Shown here: positions 21,924 to 34,844 of the stretch, piece after piece
Layout of the letters: each line of letters starts with the position of its first letter
How positions within the stretch are numbered: the first letter of the stretch is position 1
From: Epiperipatus broadwayi
Lineage: Eukaryota; Onychophora; Udeonychophora; Euonychophora; Peripatidae
Assembly: GCA_028023455.1 (NCBI GenBank)
Contig: JAQFVV010006469.1
Coordinates: forward strand, 250,001-314,000
Length of the DNA: 64,000 bases
Direction: 5' to 3'
Notes under the pieces: generated by a model
Databases searched by the model: none
Seen by the model: the letters and a program-made list of their open reading frames with translations, nothing else
What the model was told of the DNA's origin: nothing
Program-made: the position numbers and the translations under genes

Positions 21924-22249
21924 AATTTTATAATTATTAGAAAATATTTATCATTTACACATACATTCATTCTGCCTTATCAGGCAAATGAGAAGAAAGA
22001 TCATGGTGTTTCTTGATCTTAAACTCAGAGGTAAAAAGCCAATAAACTCACCATGCTGGCTAATGTGTGTTGGTGAGCCCATACTTGTTTGTATACTATA
22101 TGAATAATCACATAGTAATAGCAGCTGCAACAAGAACGTATGGAGTGGAACATTAGGAATTTGCCCTGCTCGGTTCCTTTAAGGCCTCCAAGCGGAATCG
22201 AAGGGTCTCCCTTCAGTTAATAGCAAACTCCTTTCTGCAGCCAAAATAT

Positions 22250-22720
22250 ACATATACAAAACAAAATACTCTAAATAAAATAATTATATACAATACCCTC
22301 TAAAACATAAATAATTGAAAACCATAAAAAAACATATAAATCTCTGTTTAACAATATAAAGCCAATCAAATTAAAAATTAAATACTGCCTAACACTATAC
22401 TAGCAATTAAAAATAAAATAGAAATTCATATAAGACTACAATTCTAGACAAAACAACAAAATTTTACTAAAATTCTTACACAACCATGGTTTCTTCTATT
22501 AACAAATGGAACTTCTCAAGTGAACTTCAACTAAACATACAACATATATATACAAAACAAAATACTCTAAATAAAACAATTATATACAATACACTCTAAA
22601 ACATAAATAATTGAAAATCATCAAAAACTATCTTAACCCTATTTAACAATATAAATAGCCAAACAAATTAAAAATTAAACGTTGCCGAATGCTATACTAA
22701 CAATTAAAAATAAAATAAAA
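22250..22720. repeat. 300-bp tandem unit: parts A1, B2, A2
   Basis: A1 (22250-22414) and A2 (about 22546-22720) share 'tacaaaacaaaatactctaa', 'aattatatacaata', 'ctctaaaacataaataattg', 'aattaaaaattaaa' and 'caattaaaaataaaat'. B2 (22415-22549) matches 18851-18984. Ignoring the RTE, the order B1-A1-B2-A2 is a clean dimer with a unit of about 300 bp. Unknown origin; no coding capacity. Confidence 0.8.
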
Positions 22721-22724
22721 TAGA

Positions 22725-22810
22725 ATTTTAGCAAAATTTAGTTGTTTTGGCTAATATTGTAATGCTATATAAATTTCTGTTTTATTTTTAATTGCTAGTA
22801 TAGTGTAAGG
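22725..22810. repeat. Inverted copy of the A/B junction
   Basis: Approximately the reverse complement of 22382-22465 ('tagttgttttggcta', 'aatttctgttttatttttaa', 'ttgctagtatagtgtaagg'). It caps the tandem dimer with a palindromic end, so the whole block has fold-back potential. Confidence 0.7.
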
Positions 22811-23267
22811 AAGTATTTAATACATATATAACTAGATGCAACCTCAGCTTCACATGTGTTAATAGAATAAAACAATACAACACAATATGTAGCTATCCCC
22901 ACAGCTTTTTTATGTAGAATTTAAATGATATAATAATACATAAGTTATCAACAACAACAAAACAATTAACCATGATTATACTACTGAATAATCAACTTTT
23001 AGGATTTTAATTGAAATATATTTCTCACATGATAAACTAATTAATATTATTAATTTTTAAGCGTACACTCTGATACATCTAATATATCTAAGACTTATCA
23101 AAACACAAAAATATGTAACAAAGTTAGTTAAGTACAAATAATAATCATTTGTAAAATCGTTCCTGGCATGCTTTGAAGAGATGCAGTTCCTTGCATTACA
23201 TATGTATTTACAGTTATATACATATGTAATGCAAATAAAATGTCTATTAATTAGAAACTATTGTAAT

Positions 23268-23430
23268 AACAATAAAAATAATAAATGAAATGGTAATGAA
23301 CTACTATATACAGTTTTTCAATCTGCAGAAGTATTTTTGGTTAATTCCTTAACCTTCCTCAACTACTGAAAATACTTCTGCAGTTTGAAAGACTGTATAT
23401 AATAGTTAATTACCATTATATTTATTATTT
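23268..23430. mobile_element. Hairpin element of repeat family 3
   Basis: The left arm ('aataaatgaaatggtaatga', 'tatacagtttttcaa', 'ctgcagaagtattttt') is the reverse complement of the right arm ('gaaaatacttctgcag', 'tttgaaagactgtatata', 'taattaccattatatttatt'). The arms are about 60 bp and the spacer about 35 bp. The right arm matches one end of the unpaired family members at 26981-27157 and 44216-44412, so this copy is two ends head to head. Confidence 0.75.
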
Positions 23431-24410
23431 ATATATCTATCTTGAATTAGAATTGTTCATTTTAAATTGAACTAATAAATATCATCATGTTGACATATTG
23501 AAAGCAGAAATAAGACTGGTTTAATCTCCATGGTTACTTGATAATGTCCTTGTTCTTAGCTAAAATATTGTATATTTATGTTGGCTTTCTTTATGCATTG
23601 ACATAAGTGCCTAACTATTTATTCATTTTTACACTTGCATATGGTTTAGTTTAATTAGTAAACTTATTAACAAATATTGTTATTGAGAATGGCAATAATT
23701 GTAATATGTATGCCCAAGTAAAAATGTGACTGGTATTCTCTCTAAGCTTCCTAAAGTGCCATCTATGAATTAGTACATGTATTGTGTAATAGCATACATT
23801 AATTATTCACCATAAAATTATAAGATATTAATATACATTTGTGTATATACAAGATTATAAGAATATTGTATAATTATTTTTGGTACAACGTGTGATTGGT
23901 ATTCTACCATGAAAGAAGATTACTGAGAGAAAAGTATATATAAGAATAATATATAAAAAATGTAGATTTTTATTTAAGAAACAAGATTTATTATTTCTAT
24001 TGTAACTACTCTAATATTCAAAGAAAATGTACATGCATATTTTTTTTAAAGAATAAAAAATGCAATTAACTGTATTTAGAGGAGAAGTTTGAGGTGTGAT
24101 ATTTCTTCTCCCTCATTAAATATGGCCAATCAGAATGTTGATCACCAAGATAAACTTAGTAAATGAAAAAAGGAAAAAAAGTTAGAGATTGTATAAAATC
24201 AAACCTTGTTTAAATTTTGTAAAGTATTTATTTATTATTGTTGATGAAATTATGTTAGTCCAGAAACCAACCACAAATGCTACATTAAAGAAAATATAAA
24301 ACCATGTATTGCATTAAGTTATGATTAATATTGTACATTAATTATAATAAAAATAAAGCTTTGTGGGGAAATTAAATTCCTGAAGAGATAAAAAAAAGTG
24401 TAAATAGGTA
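23431..24410. other. No gene seen
   Basis: AT-rich sequence with no recognised coding segment or repeat. Confidence 0.5.
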
Positions 24411-24417
24411 TTTGTGT

Positions 24418-24480
24418 GATGGAATCAGACCAGTGGTTAAAAAGGTGATCCTGAAAACTTTGATTCATTCCTTTTTTGCT
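24418..24480 (+). repeat. tRNA-like SINE head (plus)
   Basis: 'gaccagtggttaaaaaggtg' (24428-24447) matches the A-box and D-loop pattern of a class II tRNA. 'tttgattcattcc' (24459-24471) matches the B box with two changes. It is followed by a T6 run, which could stop RNA polymerase III. No acceptor stem is visible, so a SINE head is preferred over a tRNA gene. Confidence 0.6.
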
Positions 24481-26160
24481 TTATTAATATTGTTCACGAA
24501 TTCTGCAAATTAGAGTACTATATTCTTCATTGAGAAATATCCAGAAAGTTGTAGGAAAATGTTTTGCCATGTGTTTTTTTTTTACCTATGGTGATAATTC
24601 AAACCATGTGCAGTCACAAATGCCTTCTTCCTAGCCTAAAGTTGAGAGGATGCCTTGATTCAAAATACCATGTCTACCCAATATCAGGACTGTAGCAAAC
24701 TAATAAGGAAACACTTTATCCAGACCTAATGGATCCCATAGTTAGTAGAAATAATAAAGTCGTGGCAATGGTTAGCACCTATTATACCAATCATTAAATC
24801 CGATCGAAGAAATAATAGGTAAGATGAATGAGAGCTCTATACCTAACTTTAATGGTTATCTGAACTAATAGTATAAACTTTTAACAAACTAATAAGACAG
24901 ATGAACTAAACTTTACTGCAAACAGAATATCTAATTAAATTTGTAATTAAGAATATGTTGTATATCTATCCTATGTAATGTTGTATCTATATGTTAATGT
25001 TTAATAATATTCAATAGGGTAATATTAATAAATAAATTTTGTTTTTATAATATGTACTTATTTTTTTTTATTAAATCTATGTGTTAATTTAAATTCAGAA
25101 ATCTTCATTGTTTAACTTTTCCCATGTATAAATGCTAATGCACATAATATATTTATTAAATCTCTGTAAATAAAAATCCAATAACAAAAAATACTGTAAT
25201 TAGAAAAAAGAGGGAAAAATTAGTATTTATTAATTAACCTTGTGATGGTGTGTTCAGCTAATATGGTTCACTGAACATATTGAATAAAAATTACATTTTA
25301 CTTATTTTTAATTTATTGTAAAAAAATTTTTTTTTTACAATATTGTTTTCACTTGAAATGATCAGCACTTTTGCTTTGGGAAAATAATAATTTTTATTAT
25401 TATGAAAATTTTAAATAAAAATTAATTAACAAAATTGTATTTTAAATAATACACATATGTTCCAATTTATTTTTGGAGCATCTTTATTACTGTATATGAT
25501 GAATGTATAGTTTTTATTACATTTTTGCAGTGATTGTTTATATTTGTGAGGAAAACCTTGTTTGCCTTGATAGTGTTAAGATATTACAGACTTTACTATA
25601 AAGATATTGAATAAAAATTACATTTTACTTATTTTTAATCTATTTTTAATGCACGCAATTATTATGATATATGATCAAAATTTATTATTAATTATGTTCT
25701 GAATAAAACTAATACTTTTTGACTAGATTGTTTACACTCAATAACAACATATAATAACAACATCTCATTCTTCTTACACTTTAAAGCAAAATATATTTAC
25801 TTATTCTTTACAGTTTCGACTGTTCCTAGCAGTCTTCATCAAATCTTATTCTCTATTTTTTCTCTCTTTCCTCCACCATTTTTTTTTATTGTTTACACTT
25901 GTGAAAAAAATTTATTACAGACTATTACAAAAAGAATACTAAATAATAATTATATATATAAATCAAATTGTAATGTGTTTTATTTATATATATATATAAT
26001 CACATTGAATAATGTTTTACAATACTTTTTATCTTGGTATCAATTTTGCCCTTCTTTCTAGGGAGGATATCATTGATTTTAAATCAGCTTTCTATTGACA
26101 CCACAAAAAAAAGAAATGGCAGTCATTTTTAAAAAAAAGTCACAGAAATTTTAAAAAAAA
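24481..26160. other. No gene seen
   Basis: AT-rich sequence. 'tgaataaaaattacatttta' followed by 'cttatttttaat' occurs twice (about 25282-25313 and 25609-25640), 327 bp apart, as a short direct repeat. A near-perfect 'ttgtaaaaaaa/tttttttacaa' hairpin lies at about 25316-25343. No coding segments. Confidence 0.5.
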
Positions 26161-26165
26161 TAGTT

Positions 26166-26360
26166 ATAGTTTTAACAAGGCTGTAAACCTTAGCAATGAG
26201 CGTCTGAAAAAATTGTCACTAGGGACCTCTGTAGGTCTTTAAAACACATGCTTACGCTATGAAGAAAAGCGTAAGCATGTGTTTTAAAGACCTACAGAGG
26301 TCCCTAGTGACGATTTTTTCAGACGCTCATTGCTAAGGTTTACAGCCTTGTTAAAACTAT
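26166..26360. mobile_element. Near-perfect hairpin MITE, family 4
   Basis: A 195-bp element made of two arms of about 92 bp around an 11-nt loop (26258-26268). The arms differ at only one or two positions. Landmarks: outer end 'atagttttaacaaggctgta', core 'agggacctctgtaggtctt', inner stem 'acacatgcttacgc'. The outer end and core align with the hairpin at 57108-57318. There is no coding capacity. The near-identity of the arms would give a long double-stranded RNA stem if transcribed. Confidence 0.85.
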
Positions 26361-26980
26361 TACTGAAATAATAGTGAGCGTTTAATAAAATTTATAATTA
26401 CAAAGATAGTTATAGCAAAATAATTGCTTAATTATCTCTTTCATCATATTCATATATTGCAAAAATGGGGATATATAAACTATAAATCAAGAGTACCAAT
26501 TATGCTTAAGATAACAATTTTGGATCTTTTTTGTTTCTTAATAAAGATTATGTCATTACCAATGTAAAAAATTAGAAAATATTGAGATTTTTGCAAAGGA
26601 ATTTCTTGAAGTGGTTTTAAGGTAACACATTAATAATATTTTATGTCCATTTAAAAAGAATTATAATAATTTAAAGGAGTTGAAGATTGATAATAAAAAT
26701 AGATATCTATCACATATATTTCAATTGCTGAAGTAAAATTTTTTAAGGATAATATATATAAAGATGTATTTAATATTTCATTTTATGTTACAAATAATAT
26801 TAATAAATTAGTAAATAATTCTAAAAGTGTCATACCTGTCTTGGATTATGAAAGGACTTGTAAATATAAATTTAAGTTTGAAAATGTTAAGATTCTTCAT
26901 GTAGAGAAAAACCATAGCATAAAAAAATTAAGGAGGCAATTTTAATAAGTAGAAATAAAATGAATATAATTGACAAGTTG
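26361..26980. other. No gene seen
   Basis: AT-rich sequence without recognisable features. Confidence 0.5.
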
Positions 26981-27157
26981 CTAATATTAAAATTCAGGAT
27001 TCAAGGGATTTGAGTTGATAGCATTTGCTTCTGTTATGTTTTTTCAAATCTAATAGCAGTTGAAGAGGGTTAAAAAATTAACTGAAAGTACATCTGTAGA
27101 TTAAAAGACTGTATATAATAGTTAATTATCAGTATATTTATTATTTATATATATATA
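26981..27157. repeat. Dispersed repeat family 3, copy b
   Basis: Aligns with 44216-44412: 'aatattaaaatt', 'gggatttgagttgata' against 'gggacttgaattgatg', 'gttgaagaggg', 'aattaactgaaagta', then 'taaaagactgtatataatag' and 'ttatttatta' at the end. The minus strand has 'tcaactcaaatccc', a B-box-like motif, so a SINE origin is possible. Its right end abuts a family-2 copy. Confidence 0.7.
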
Positions 27158-27295
27158 TATAGTGTCTATATAAGTATATTGGACCATTAATATGGAGTCC
27201 AACTTTATTATTAAAAGGAGGTTGTCTTGACAACAGTTTAAAATTGTTGATTGCTATTGATATTGTCTAAGTGTTGACTGGTTTTTAATGAATAC
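27158..27295 (-). repeat. Dispersed repeat family 2, copy c (inverted)
   Basis: The reverse complement aligns with 6463-6600: 'cagtcaacacttagacaata', 'caatagcaatcaacaat', 'gtcaagacaacctcctttt', 'aataaagttgga' and 'tatatagacact'. Confidence 0.75.
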
Positions 27296-28230
27296 TCATC
27301 TATATAAAAAAAAACTTTTTTTTAATCTATTGAAATTTTAAACAGGCCAAACAGTTTAAATAAATGTAATGAAATATAGCATATTCCAGTCTTATGGAAG
27401 ACTATTATTTTATCTCTTTCTTCTAAATCAATCTTAATAAATCAGTTGATTATAAAACAAAAGGAAATACAAAAATTTAATCCACCTTCTATTCTGATTG
27501 AACAACCATCTAATATATGTATGAATGATTCTTTAATTCATATGTGGTCCACAATCTCATTATCATTTGAGACAAAACAGTTCTTCATTTCAGTCTTAGC
27601 CTTGACAAAAATGAATGTGATTTCATCAAATGTTGGCAATTTACACAAAACCTAATATATGATATCAAACAAAAATAATTTTGTTTTCATCATATAACTG
27701 AAAATCTTCATTATATGTCTGTATATTGTAACACTCACAACATATATGTTGTAAACACATATATATTTGCATTACACATGTTAATAATTTAAAATAAATA
27801 AATAAATTATGAAGAAAAAGAGAAACAAAAATAGTTTTAAAGCAGATTTTTAAAAATGAAGTTAATAAAAAGTAAGCTTGCATCATTTTTTTTAAAGACC
27901 AAAATTGTTTTATTAAAAATAAGGCTGGGGAAAGAAAATCATGACAAATAGGGATTTACAACCCACTCTCTTCCTTTTATAATTGAAAGAAAAATAAATG
28001 TTTAAAAATAAATAAATGTAAAGGATTTAAAAATAAAATTGTCAATAAGATTAATTAGAAAATCTTATAAACTATCTCATCAGCAGGAATGCATTTTAAA
28101 ATTTGAAAGATTCCTGGCTGATAAGATATATAAATCTAAGAAAAAAAGATTAGATTAAAATTAATTAAAACCAAATTAGAATTATGATAAAAATTAGACA
28201 ATGTGAGAGTTAAGTACAAAAGTGGCAGTT
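27296..28230. other. No gene seen
   Basis: AT-rich sequence. Short open frames at 27446-27655 and 27665-27886 show no domain, no codon bias and no splice context. Confidence 0.45.
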
Positions 28231-28241
28231 TGTCCATTGTT

Positions 28242-28716
28242 TTCCAGTTTCAGTTTGCAGTTTTTTCAGCAAAAGTTAGCAAAAATTTAGTTGCAACAGA
28301 GTGTCAATAATTGCAGTTTTTTCTAGTTCATGAGTTCATTGATCCATTTGTCAATGATGCTAGTACTGAGGGCATAATTAACATGAACCTCAGAGAGCCA
28401 GTTCTTACTGCTGCAGAAAATATAAATATAGAAGCCACAGGAATAGCAACATGTGTTGCTAGAGAACTTTTGGAGTATTCAGCTAGGCTTCATGCCCCAG
28501 GTCCTCAGCTCCATCAATTGCTCTCACTTAGAATCAATGCCTCAATCACAATATAAATGCTGCCACATACTCTCTCCCTATTGGCCATCAGAATTATGAA
28601 AGGAAACACACAAAGCCATTGTTGGAGATCAAAAGGTCAGCCAGTCAGAAATCAAAACTAAAGGAAAGTGTCAACTGCAGAAAGATGACATCATTTCAAC
28701 ATAATAAAAGACCTAG
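28242..28716 (+). other. Possible exon (less AT-rich patch with splice donor)
   Basis: A clearly less AT-rich block that ends at a canonical donor-like site, 'gacctag|gtaaat' (exon end 28716). It contains an open stretch (28311-28556, 81 codons) translating to 'IINMNLREPVLTAAENINIE', then 'ATGIATCVARELLEYSARLH' and 'APGPQLHQLLSLRINA', which is not low-complexity but which I do not recognise. After its stop at 28554 the block continues without a frame to the donor, so the block as a whole would be untranslated or a decayed repeat. It could equally be an unknown transposable-element fragment. Confidence 0.25.
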
Positions 28717-28980
28717 GTAAATATACTTTTTAATCATAAATTGTCTAGATATTTTTTTAATAAAATGAACTATAATGAAGGATGATCAGTAATATTGAAT
28801 CTCTTAACAATTAATGTATACATATTTATTCTTTTGTGTTAAATTATACAGTTATATTTATTTAAATATGTGTGTAAATAAATAAATGTTTGCTTAAAAT
28901 GTTGCTTGGTCTATACTCTCTCTCTCTTTTAACTGCAACACCAGTAGTTTAAAGATTAGAAATATTTCCATGTATTGATT

Positions 28981-29285
28981 AGTGATGTGCTATGTCATCT
29001 GATCAAGAGTATGATTTAGCCTGGGTATATTTCAAGTGCTAGGTTTGTAAGTCTGTCATCCAGGCATGCTGGCTATATATAATATATATGACCAGATGGT
29101 GCCTGAGATGTGTTGTCAAAACAAACAAAGTGCCTTGAATGGTAGATTATTCCAACAGTATGGAGGGGTGCTATGCTCAGGAAAGATGATTGAGGTTGTC
29201 TATTTGTGTAGCTTCGATGTGGATATAGGTATCATTGATGGTTAATCCATCAATAATATTCTACCTCTCTACTTGAATGTGTGAT
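28981..29285 (+). repeat. Dispersed repeat family 5, copy a
   Basis: Aligns over about 250 bp with 52225-52445: 'ttcaagtgctagg' against 'ttcgagcgctgga', 'tcaaaacaaacaaagtg' against 'ccaaaacaaataaagtg', and the terminal hairpin 'attgatggttaatccatcaa' against 'ttgatagttaaagctatcaa' followed by 'taatat' and 'cttgaatgtgt' against 'ctcgaacgtgc'. The terminal stem has different but still complementary bases in the two copies. Confidence 0.75.
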
Positions 29286-29457
29286 CTGATGTCAGAGATA
29301 TTAAATAAGAAAGCCAATCTTAGTAGATAATCATATGAATAAAGTAAATAATAATGTATAATAAAAATGGTAAATATAAAAATATTTTTAAGACAACGGA
29401 TGGTTACAAATGAGCAAAAAGTCCATGTTGCATATCGGATCATAATAAAACAGTCTT

Positions 29458-29490
29458 TAATTAATCCACTGCAGAAAAGCCTTCCCAACA
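29458..29490 (-). repeat. Short RTE-like 3'-end sequence
   Basis: 'attaatccactgcagaaaag' followed by 'ccttccc' resembles the conserved 3'-UTR end of the RTE family ('atcaatccactgcaggatga', 'aggtctctcc' at 19010-19040). Only about 30 bp match, so it may be the tail of a SINE that uses an RTE end or a coincidence. Confidence 0.35.
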
Positions 29491-29930
29491 TCTTTTTGAA
29501 GAACAACAATGAAGAAAAAGACTTTGCTTATTAGGTTTTCCACTGGCTGGTTTGGAAAAGGATTTCTAGCAATTTTCAATACTTGTATTTCACCTCTTAT
29601 TAAGAAATATCTAATTATCTAGTTACTGATCAATAATTAGATAGTTGGCTGAATTAGTTTTGATCTGACTGTCTGAATAAAAATTCTACATTCTATTTGT
29701 AAGAGCTAATACTCTTGACGTATATAGTGAAATTAAATTCTTAGTTGGAATAATTATTTCTCAAGACTAAGCACTTTCAGGGATTCATAGTTGTTAATGG
29801 TGAAGAAAATATGTGAAATTGCATTCTATTTGGAAACTGAAAAAGTTTAAGGTTATCAAGCTCAGATTCAAATCTAAAGGTATGTAAAAATGTGCTAATA
29901 TCCACACTATAGGATCACTTAAACACACGC

Positions 29931-30013
29931 ACACACATATATATAAGCCATTATAATTTTATATATCACTATAAACACACGCACACACATATATATAAGC
30001 CATTATAATTTTA
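29931..30013. repeat. 42-bp tandem duplication with CA/TA runs
   Basis: 'aaacacacgcacacacatat' followed by 'atataagccattataatttt' occurs twice with a 42-bp period (29931 and 29973), essentially identical. A slippage-type duplication in a microsatellite. Confidence 0.85.
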
Positions 30014-30372
30014 CAAGCTCTCATCCTTATTAGTTGTGTGATTGTTTTAGGTTATAATAGGCAGAATTTCCAAAGATACATTTTATTTTTTCTCTCACCT
30101 TTACAGATTGTTAAATGTATTCTATAATTCATTTTTTAAAAGTCAAAAATTAAGTAAATTTTGAAACAAAATATGCTGCTTGGAATATAATGTCTGCTTT
30201 CTTTATCTAGTTGGATTTTGCTTTATGATTCAAAATTTTACTATATTGCATTGCATTTAGCTGAAAGAGAATAGATGAATACAGTAGTAAATCCATTTTA
30301 GTTGTTTACAATAGACTATATATATATATAAACCATAAGTGCCAGTAGCTAAATAGTTATCATATGTAGATT

Positions 30373-30399
30373 ACGTGACAACAACGTCACCTATAAATA
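30373..30399 (+). promoter_or_regulatory. Possible promoter: CRE-like palindrome plus TATA box
   Basis: 'acgtgac' (30373-30379) and 'gtcac' (30386-30390) form an inverted repeat whose minus strand contains TGACGT, the CREB/ATF half-site. Six bases or fewer after it comes 'tataaata' (30392-30399). The following 50 bp are less AT-rich. No transcript or gene is evident downstream, and TATA-like strings are frequent in such AT-rich DNA. Confidence 0.2.
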
Positions 30400-33235
30400 T
30401 TTCAATGATCCATCACCAAGGCTAAAATCGATTTCCTACCCTTGCCTCTATGGAATAAAATTATAAATTTCAATTTAAATAAACTTCTTTCAAACAGTTC
30501 ATCTTTGCTGATTTGAATAAAGTTTATGTATCTTTTGATTAATCTATATTGCATTCCATTAACTGTCATTGCTTATATCTACAGTTTATTTAAGTTTTTG
30601 GAGTAAAATAAAAATGGATTTCAATTTTGACTATTTGTAGTGTTATCTTGACATTAGCTTTCTAAAATATTTATTGATAGAGTGTAACCATGAGAACTGG
30701 TGTGATATAACATACACACGCGCGCGCACACACAGATCTGGTTGTATATATAAATATGAATGATTGCATTGTAAAAATATATATAACCAAACAATATTAA
30801 ATTTATATCATAACTATTCCCTAATATAAAAGCTTCAAATGATCTCCTTTCATTATATATGCATTTTATCAACAATATTTGCTCGCCTTGCCTTCTTGTA
30901 TGACATACGATTGATAAGTAATGTGTTGGAATATATATATATATTTGATATGCAATGTGACATTTTCCTTTTTGTAAAATGTTAAAATATCGGTGGAAAT
31001 TATCTTACCAGGTTTAAGTGCGTTCATTCAGGATTGACTATTAATTGCCCCCCTTCTCAAGCCTATATCTTCGACACTGGATATGAGGACATTGACATCC
31101 ATTAAGAAGGGTCTGATTTACCTATGTAATGCTGTGATTTTTGCATGGACAAAACTTTGATGTCATCTTTGTACATTTCGAGACATGCAAGCTTAGTCAC
31201 CTATCTCCAAGATATCAAACCCCGGGCCCTTTTCATTGCTCCTATGGATCACTGTAGTCCTCTTAGATTATGTAATGCAGGATATGTCATCATTGAACTT
31301 TTTTCTTCTTTGAATACCATTTAATGTATCCTATTTTAAATCTTATCATATGAGTTGTAACAAAATTACAGAACAAAATTTCCTATATTTTATAAAAAAA
31401 ATTAGTAAAATTATTTTTTATGATCGACCATGAACTTAGAGCTCCTAGAAATGTAACATCATGTTCAACAGTGGTAAAGCTCATGTCATATTATATCTTA
31501 TTTTTACAGTTAGTTCATGTTATTCATCAACCATTAGCAAGATACTAGACAGACATCTGGATTGAATATAGAGTGGAAACGTAAAGAAAAAAATCATAAC
31601 TTGTTATTGATTTAGAAAATAAAACATTAAGAATCTCTTAACTTAAATTCATATTTTAGGTCATGGGCATGACTCTTTATAAAAATAAATGATAATAATA
31701 GTCACAGATGATTAAAAAAATCCTACCTTGGAGGATGACTTATGTCATACAATATTAAGAGCACATAATGAAGATATAATAAAATGCAAAGAAAAGTGCA
31801 AAGTAAAAGGGGGCACTAACGAAAATATTAAAAAAAAATCAGATTTGTTAATAAACAGGTGTAATCGCATACACTTTAATGACATCTCATTACGTTTCAT
31901 GACGTAACTCAAAATGTTTAGATTTTATAATAAATTGTCTTCAGAGTTAAACTATCAACAATTAGAATGGAGTTTTATTTCCTTGTCAAAAAAAACCAAC
32001 CTTGTTGCCTAGTTACTTCCACGAACACTTGAATAAAGAATGTAACATAACAAATTTCCTTTTTTTTAAAGCGTACCTAAAACATTAAAGTGTGAAGCAA
32101 TACTGTTGGCAGGGAAAATATGAGACTATGTAGTTGCCAAGACCGTCAAGATATGCTTGCATTTGTTCTTAACTATTTGTGCTTCTTTTTGTTTTGCTGT
32201 GGTTAAAAAAAGAAAAAGATTGCTTGTTTCTGACAGTTACTTTGAGGGTCAATATGTGGGTAATTCTATAATTACTATAACAAAAAGTTTTTCTTGAAAG
32301 ATTTGAACCCAAATCTATAATACCTTTCTTTCTCTATTAGTCTCTCTCTCTTTTTTTTTTTACTCTAATAATAATAGTATTAGGAATCGTTTATCAAATA
32401 TAACATAAAATAGACGTTTCGTTTGTTAAAATTAAAAGCGATCTTTCAATCAGAAAGCATGACAGGTACATAAAAAATTAATATTAGAACCATTAAGTAT
32501 TTAACAAAAAAAAAAAAAAAAAAGACCGAATTCTAAATTGAATTGTATTAGATAAATGGAATTTAAATTATATCGAACATAAACTAATCAGATCCATTTA
32601 AAAAAATAATAAATTAATAATTATTTTTAGTCATAGATTGTATTTTTAGTTGCTTCTGAAAATAAATTATTTTAGAAAGAAATGTTAAAAAATAATAGAA
32701 AGTTAAAAATAAATGTCTTAATTTTAAAATATTTGATCGAAAAAATTATTCAAGTAAGGCAATAAGTATATTTGGGTTAAGTTAATAAGTGCTTGAGTTA
32801 AGTTAATAAATGGTTGTGTTATTAACTTTAGCTATTAAAATAACTAACATTTAATTTAATATATTGCCAAATATTATATATATATATAGACTTTATGTTG
32901 ATTATAGGATTTTTTCACACAATCAAACTTTATCCAACTTATATACCTGGACTTTTAACTCCGATATATGAATAATTTTCCAGATGAGATAAAGTTTCTA
33001 GTTCGATCTTGGTCTGTCCAATTGAAAAATGAAATTATTGTGCTTGAATGATACAAGACTTTATGGTTACAAAAATATTAAGTGTTTTTAAAACATTTAT
33101 ATTAAAAAAAATCATACATCTGTTTAAATCTTTAATATAGCTGTCATTTCTTGCAATATTATCCCCAAGAATATTATATTTTTTAATATTTGCTTTTGCA
33201 ATTTTTTGAAATATGAGAATGATTTGTCTTGCATA
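30400..33235. other. No supported gene
   Basis: AT-rich sequence. A (CA)/(CG) microsatellite ('acacgcgcgcgcacacacac') lies at about 30715-30734. A less AT-rich block at 31010-31265 (containing 'attgccccccttctcaagcc' and 'ccccgggcccttttc') is probably an old dispersed repeat but has no partner in this window. Long A and T runs occur at 32347-32360 and 32506-32523. Confidence 0.45.
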
Positions 33236-33325
33236 GATAGTCGAGAGGTCAGCGCGACTGCCTTGCACTTGCAGGCAGTTGCCCGGGTTGCGGGTTCGTG
33301 TCCCGGCCGATGCTATGACACTTAA
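33236..33325 (+). repeat. tRNA-derived SINE, copy a
   Basis: A compact element of about 90 bp, GC-rich against its surroundings. It has 'gtcgagaggtcagcgcgact' (A-box and D-arm region, from 33240), an anticodon-like arm 'ctgccttgcacttgcaggca', then 'cgggttgcgggttcgtgtcc' with the B box at 33293-33303. It ends in 'gatgctatgacact' and an A9 run. The same order and the same 'gatgctatgacac' ending occur at 53012-53102. The cloverleaf is imperfect and there is an A-tail, so this is a SINE and not a tRNA gene. Confidence 0.8.
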
Positions 33326-34576
<1,251 letters not shown>

Positions 34577-34844
34577 TGAAACACTCATGTAAGCATATCA
34601 GACCTGGAATTAAATTCAGTCACATTTATACTGACCTTTCTCCTGTATGAAGGTATAAGGATAGGTTGTAATAATTGTACATACTTTAATTATAATAAAT
34701 ATTTTTTTTTGTTTTTTTATATGTATTATTTTTAACCTAGTTGTCTTCTTTTCTCATGTTCATTATGAACCTAGATATAAAGATTTGGTCATATCTCAAG
34801 AAAGCTACATCTCAGGATAATATTGAGAGAAGGGAGGTTACTTT

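Larger units (their letters stand above)
18985..22249 (-). mobile_element. RTE-clade non-LTR retrotransposon, nearly full length
   Basis: Autonomous-type RTE LINE, about 3.27 kb, inserted in minus orientation. Reading from its 5' end (22249): a short leader of about 330 bp, an apurinic endonuclease domain, a linker, reverse transcriptase, a C-terminal conserved tail, a short 3' UTR and a (GAT)n tail (18985-18999 on the plus strand as ATC repeats). The length and the simple-repeat tail instead of poly(A) are typical of RTE/BovB. The host 300-bp repeat is split exactly at its ends. A candidate target duplication 'acatatac' lies at 18977-18984 and 22250-22257. At least five lesions disable the single expected ORF, so it cannot move itself. 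Confidence 0.95.

Noticed and set aside
22130-22249. Possible HDV-like ribozyme at the 5' end of the RTE element (element strand starts near 'ggctgcagaaagg')
   Set aside because: A 7-bp P1-like pairing ('ggctgca' with 'tgcagct' about 110 nt on) exists, but P2, P3, P1.1 and the catalytic C context could not be placed. The pairing is explained by palindromic PstI/PvuII-type sequence. A covariance search would decide.
33236-33325. A functional tRNA gene
   Set aside because: A and B boxes are present, but the acceptor stem does not close, the anticodon arm is irregular, an A-tail follows, and a second copy with the same non-tRNA ending exists at 53012-53102. SINE is the better reading.
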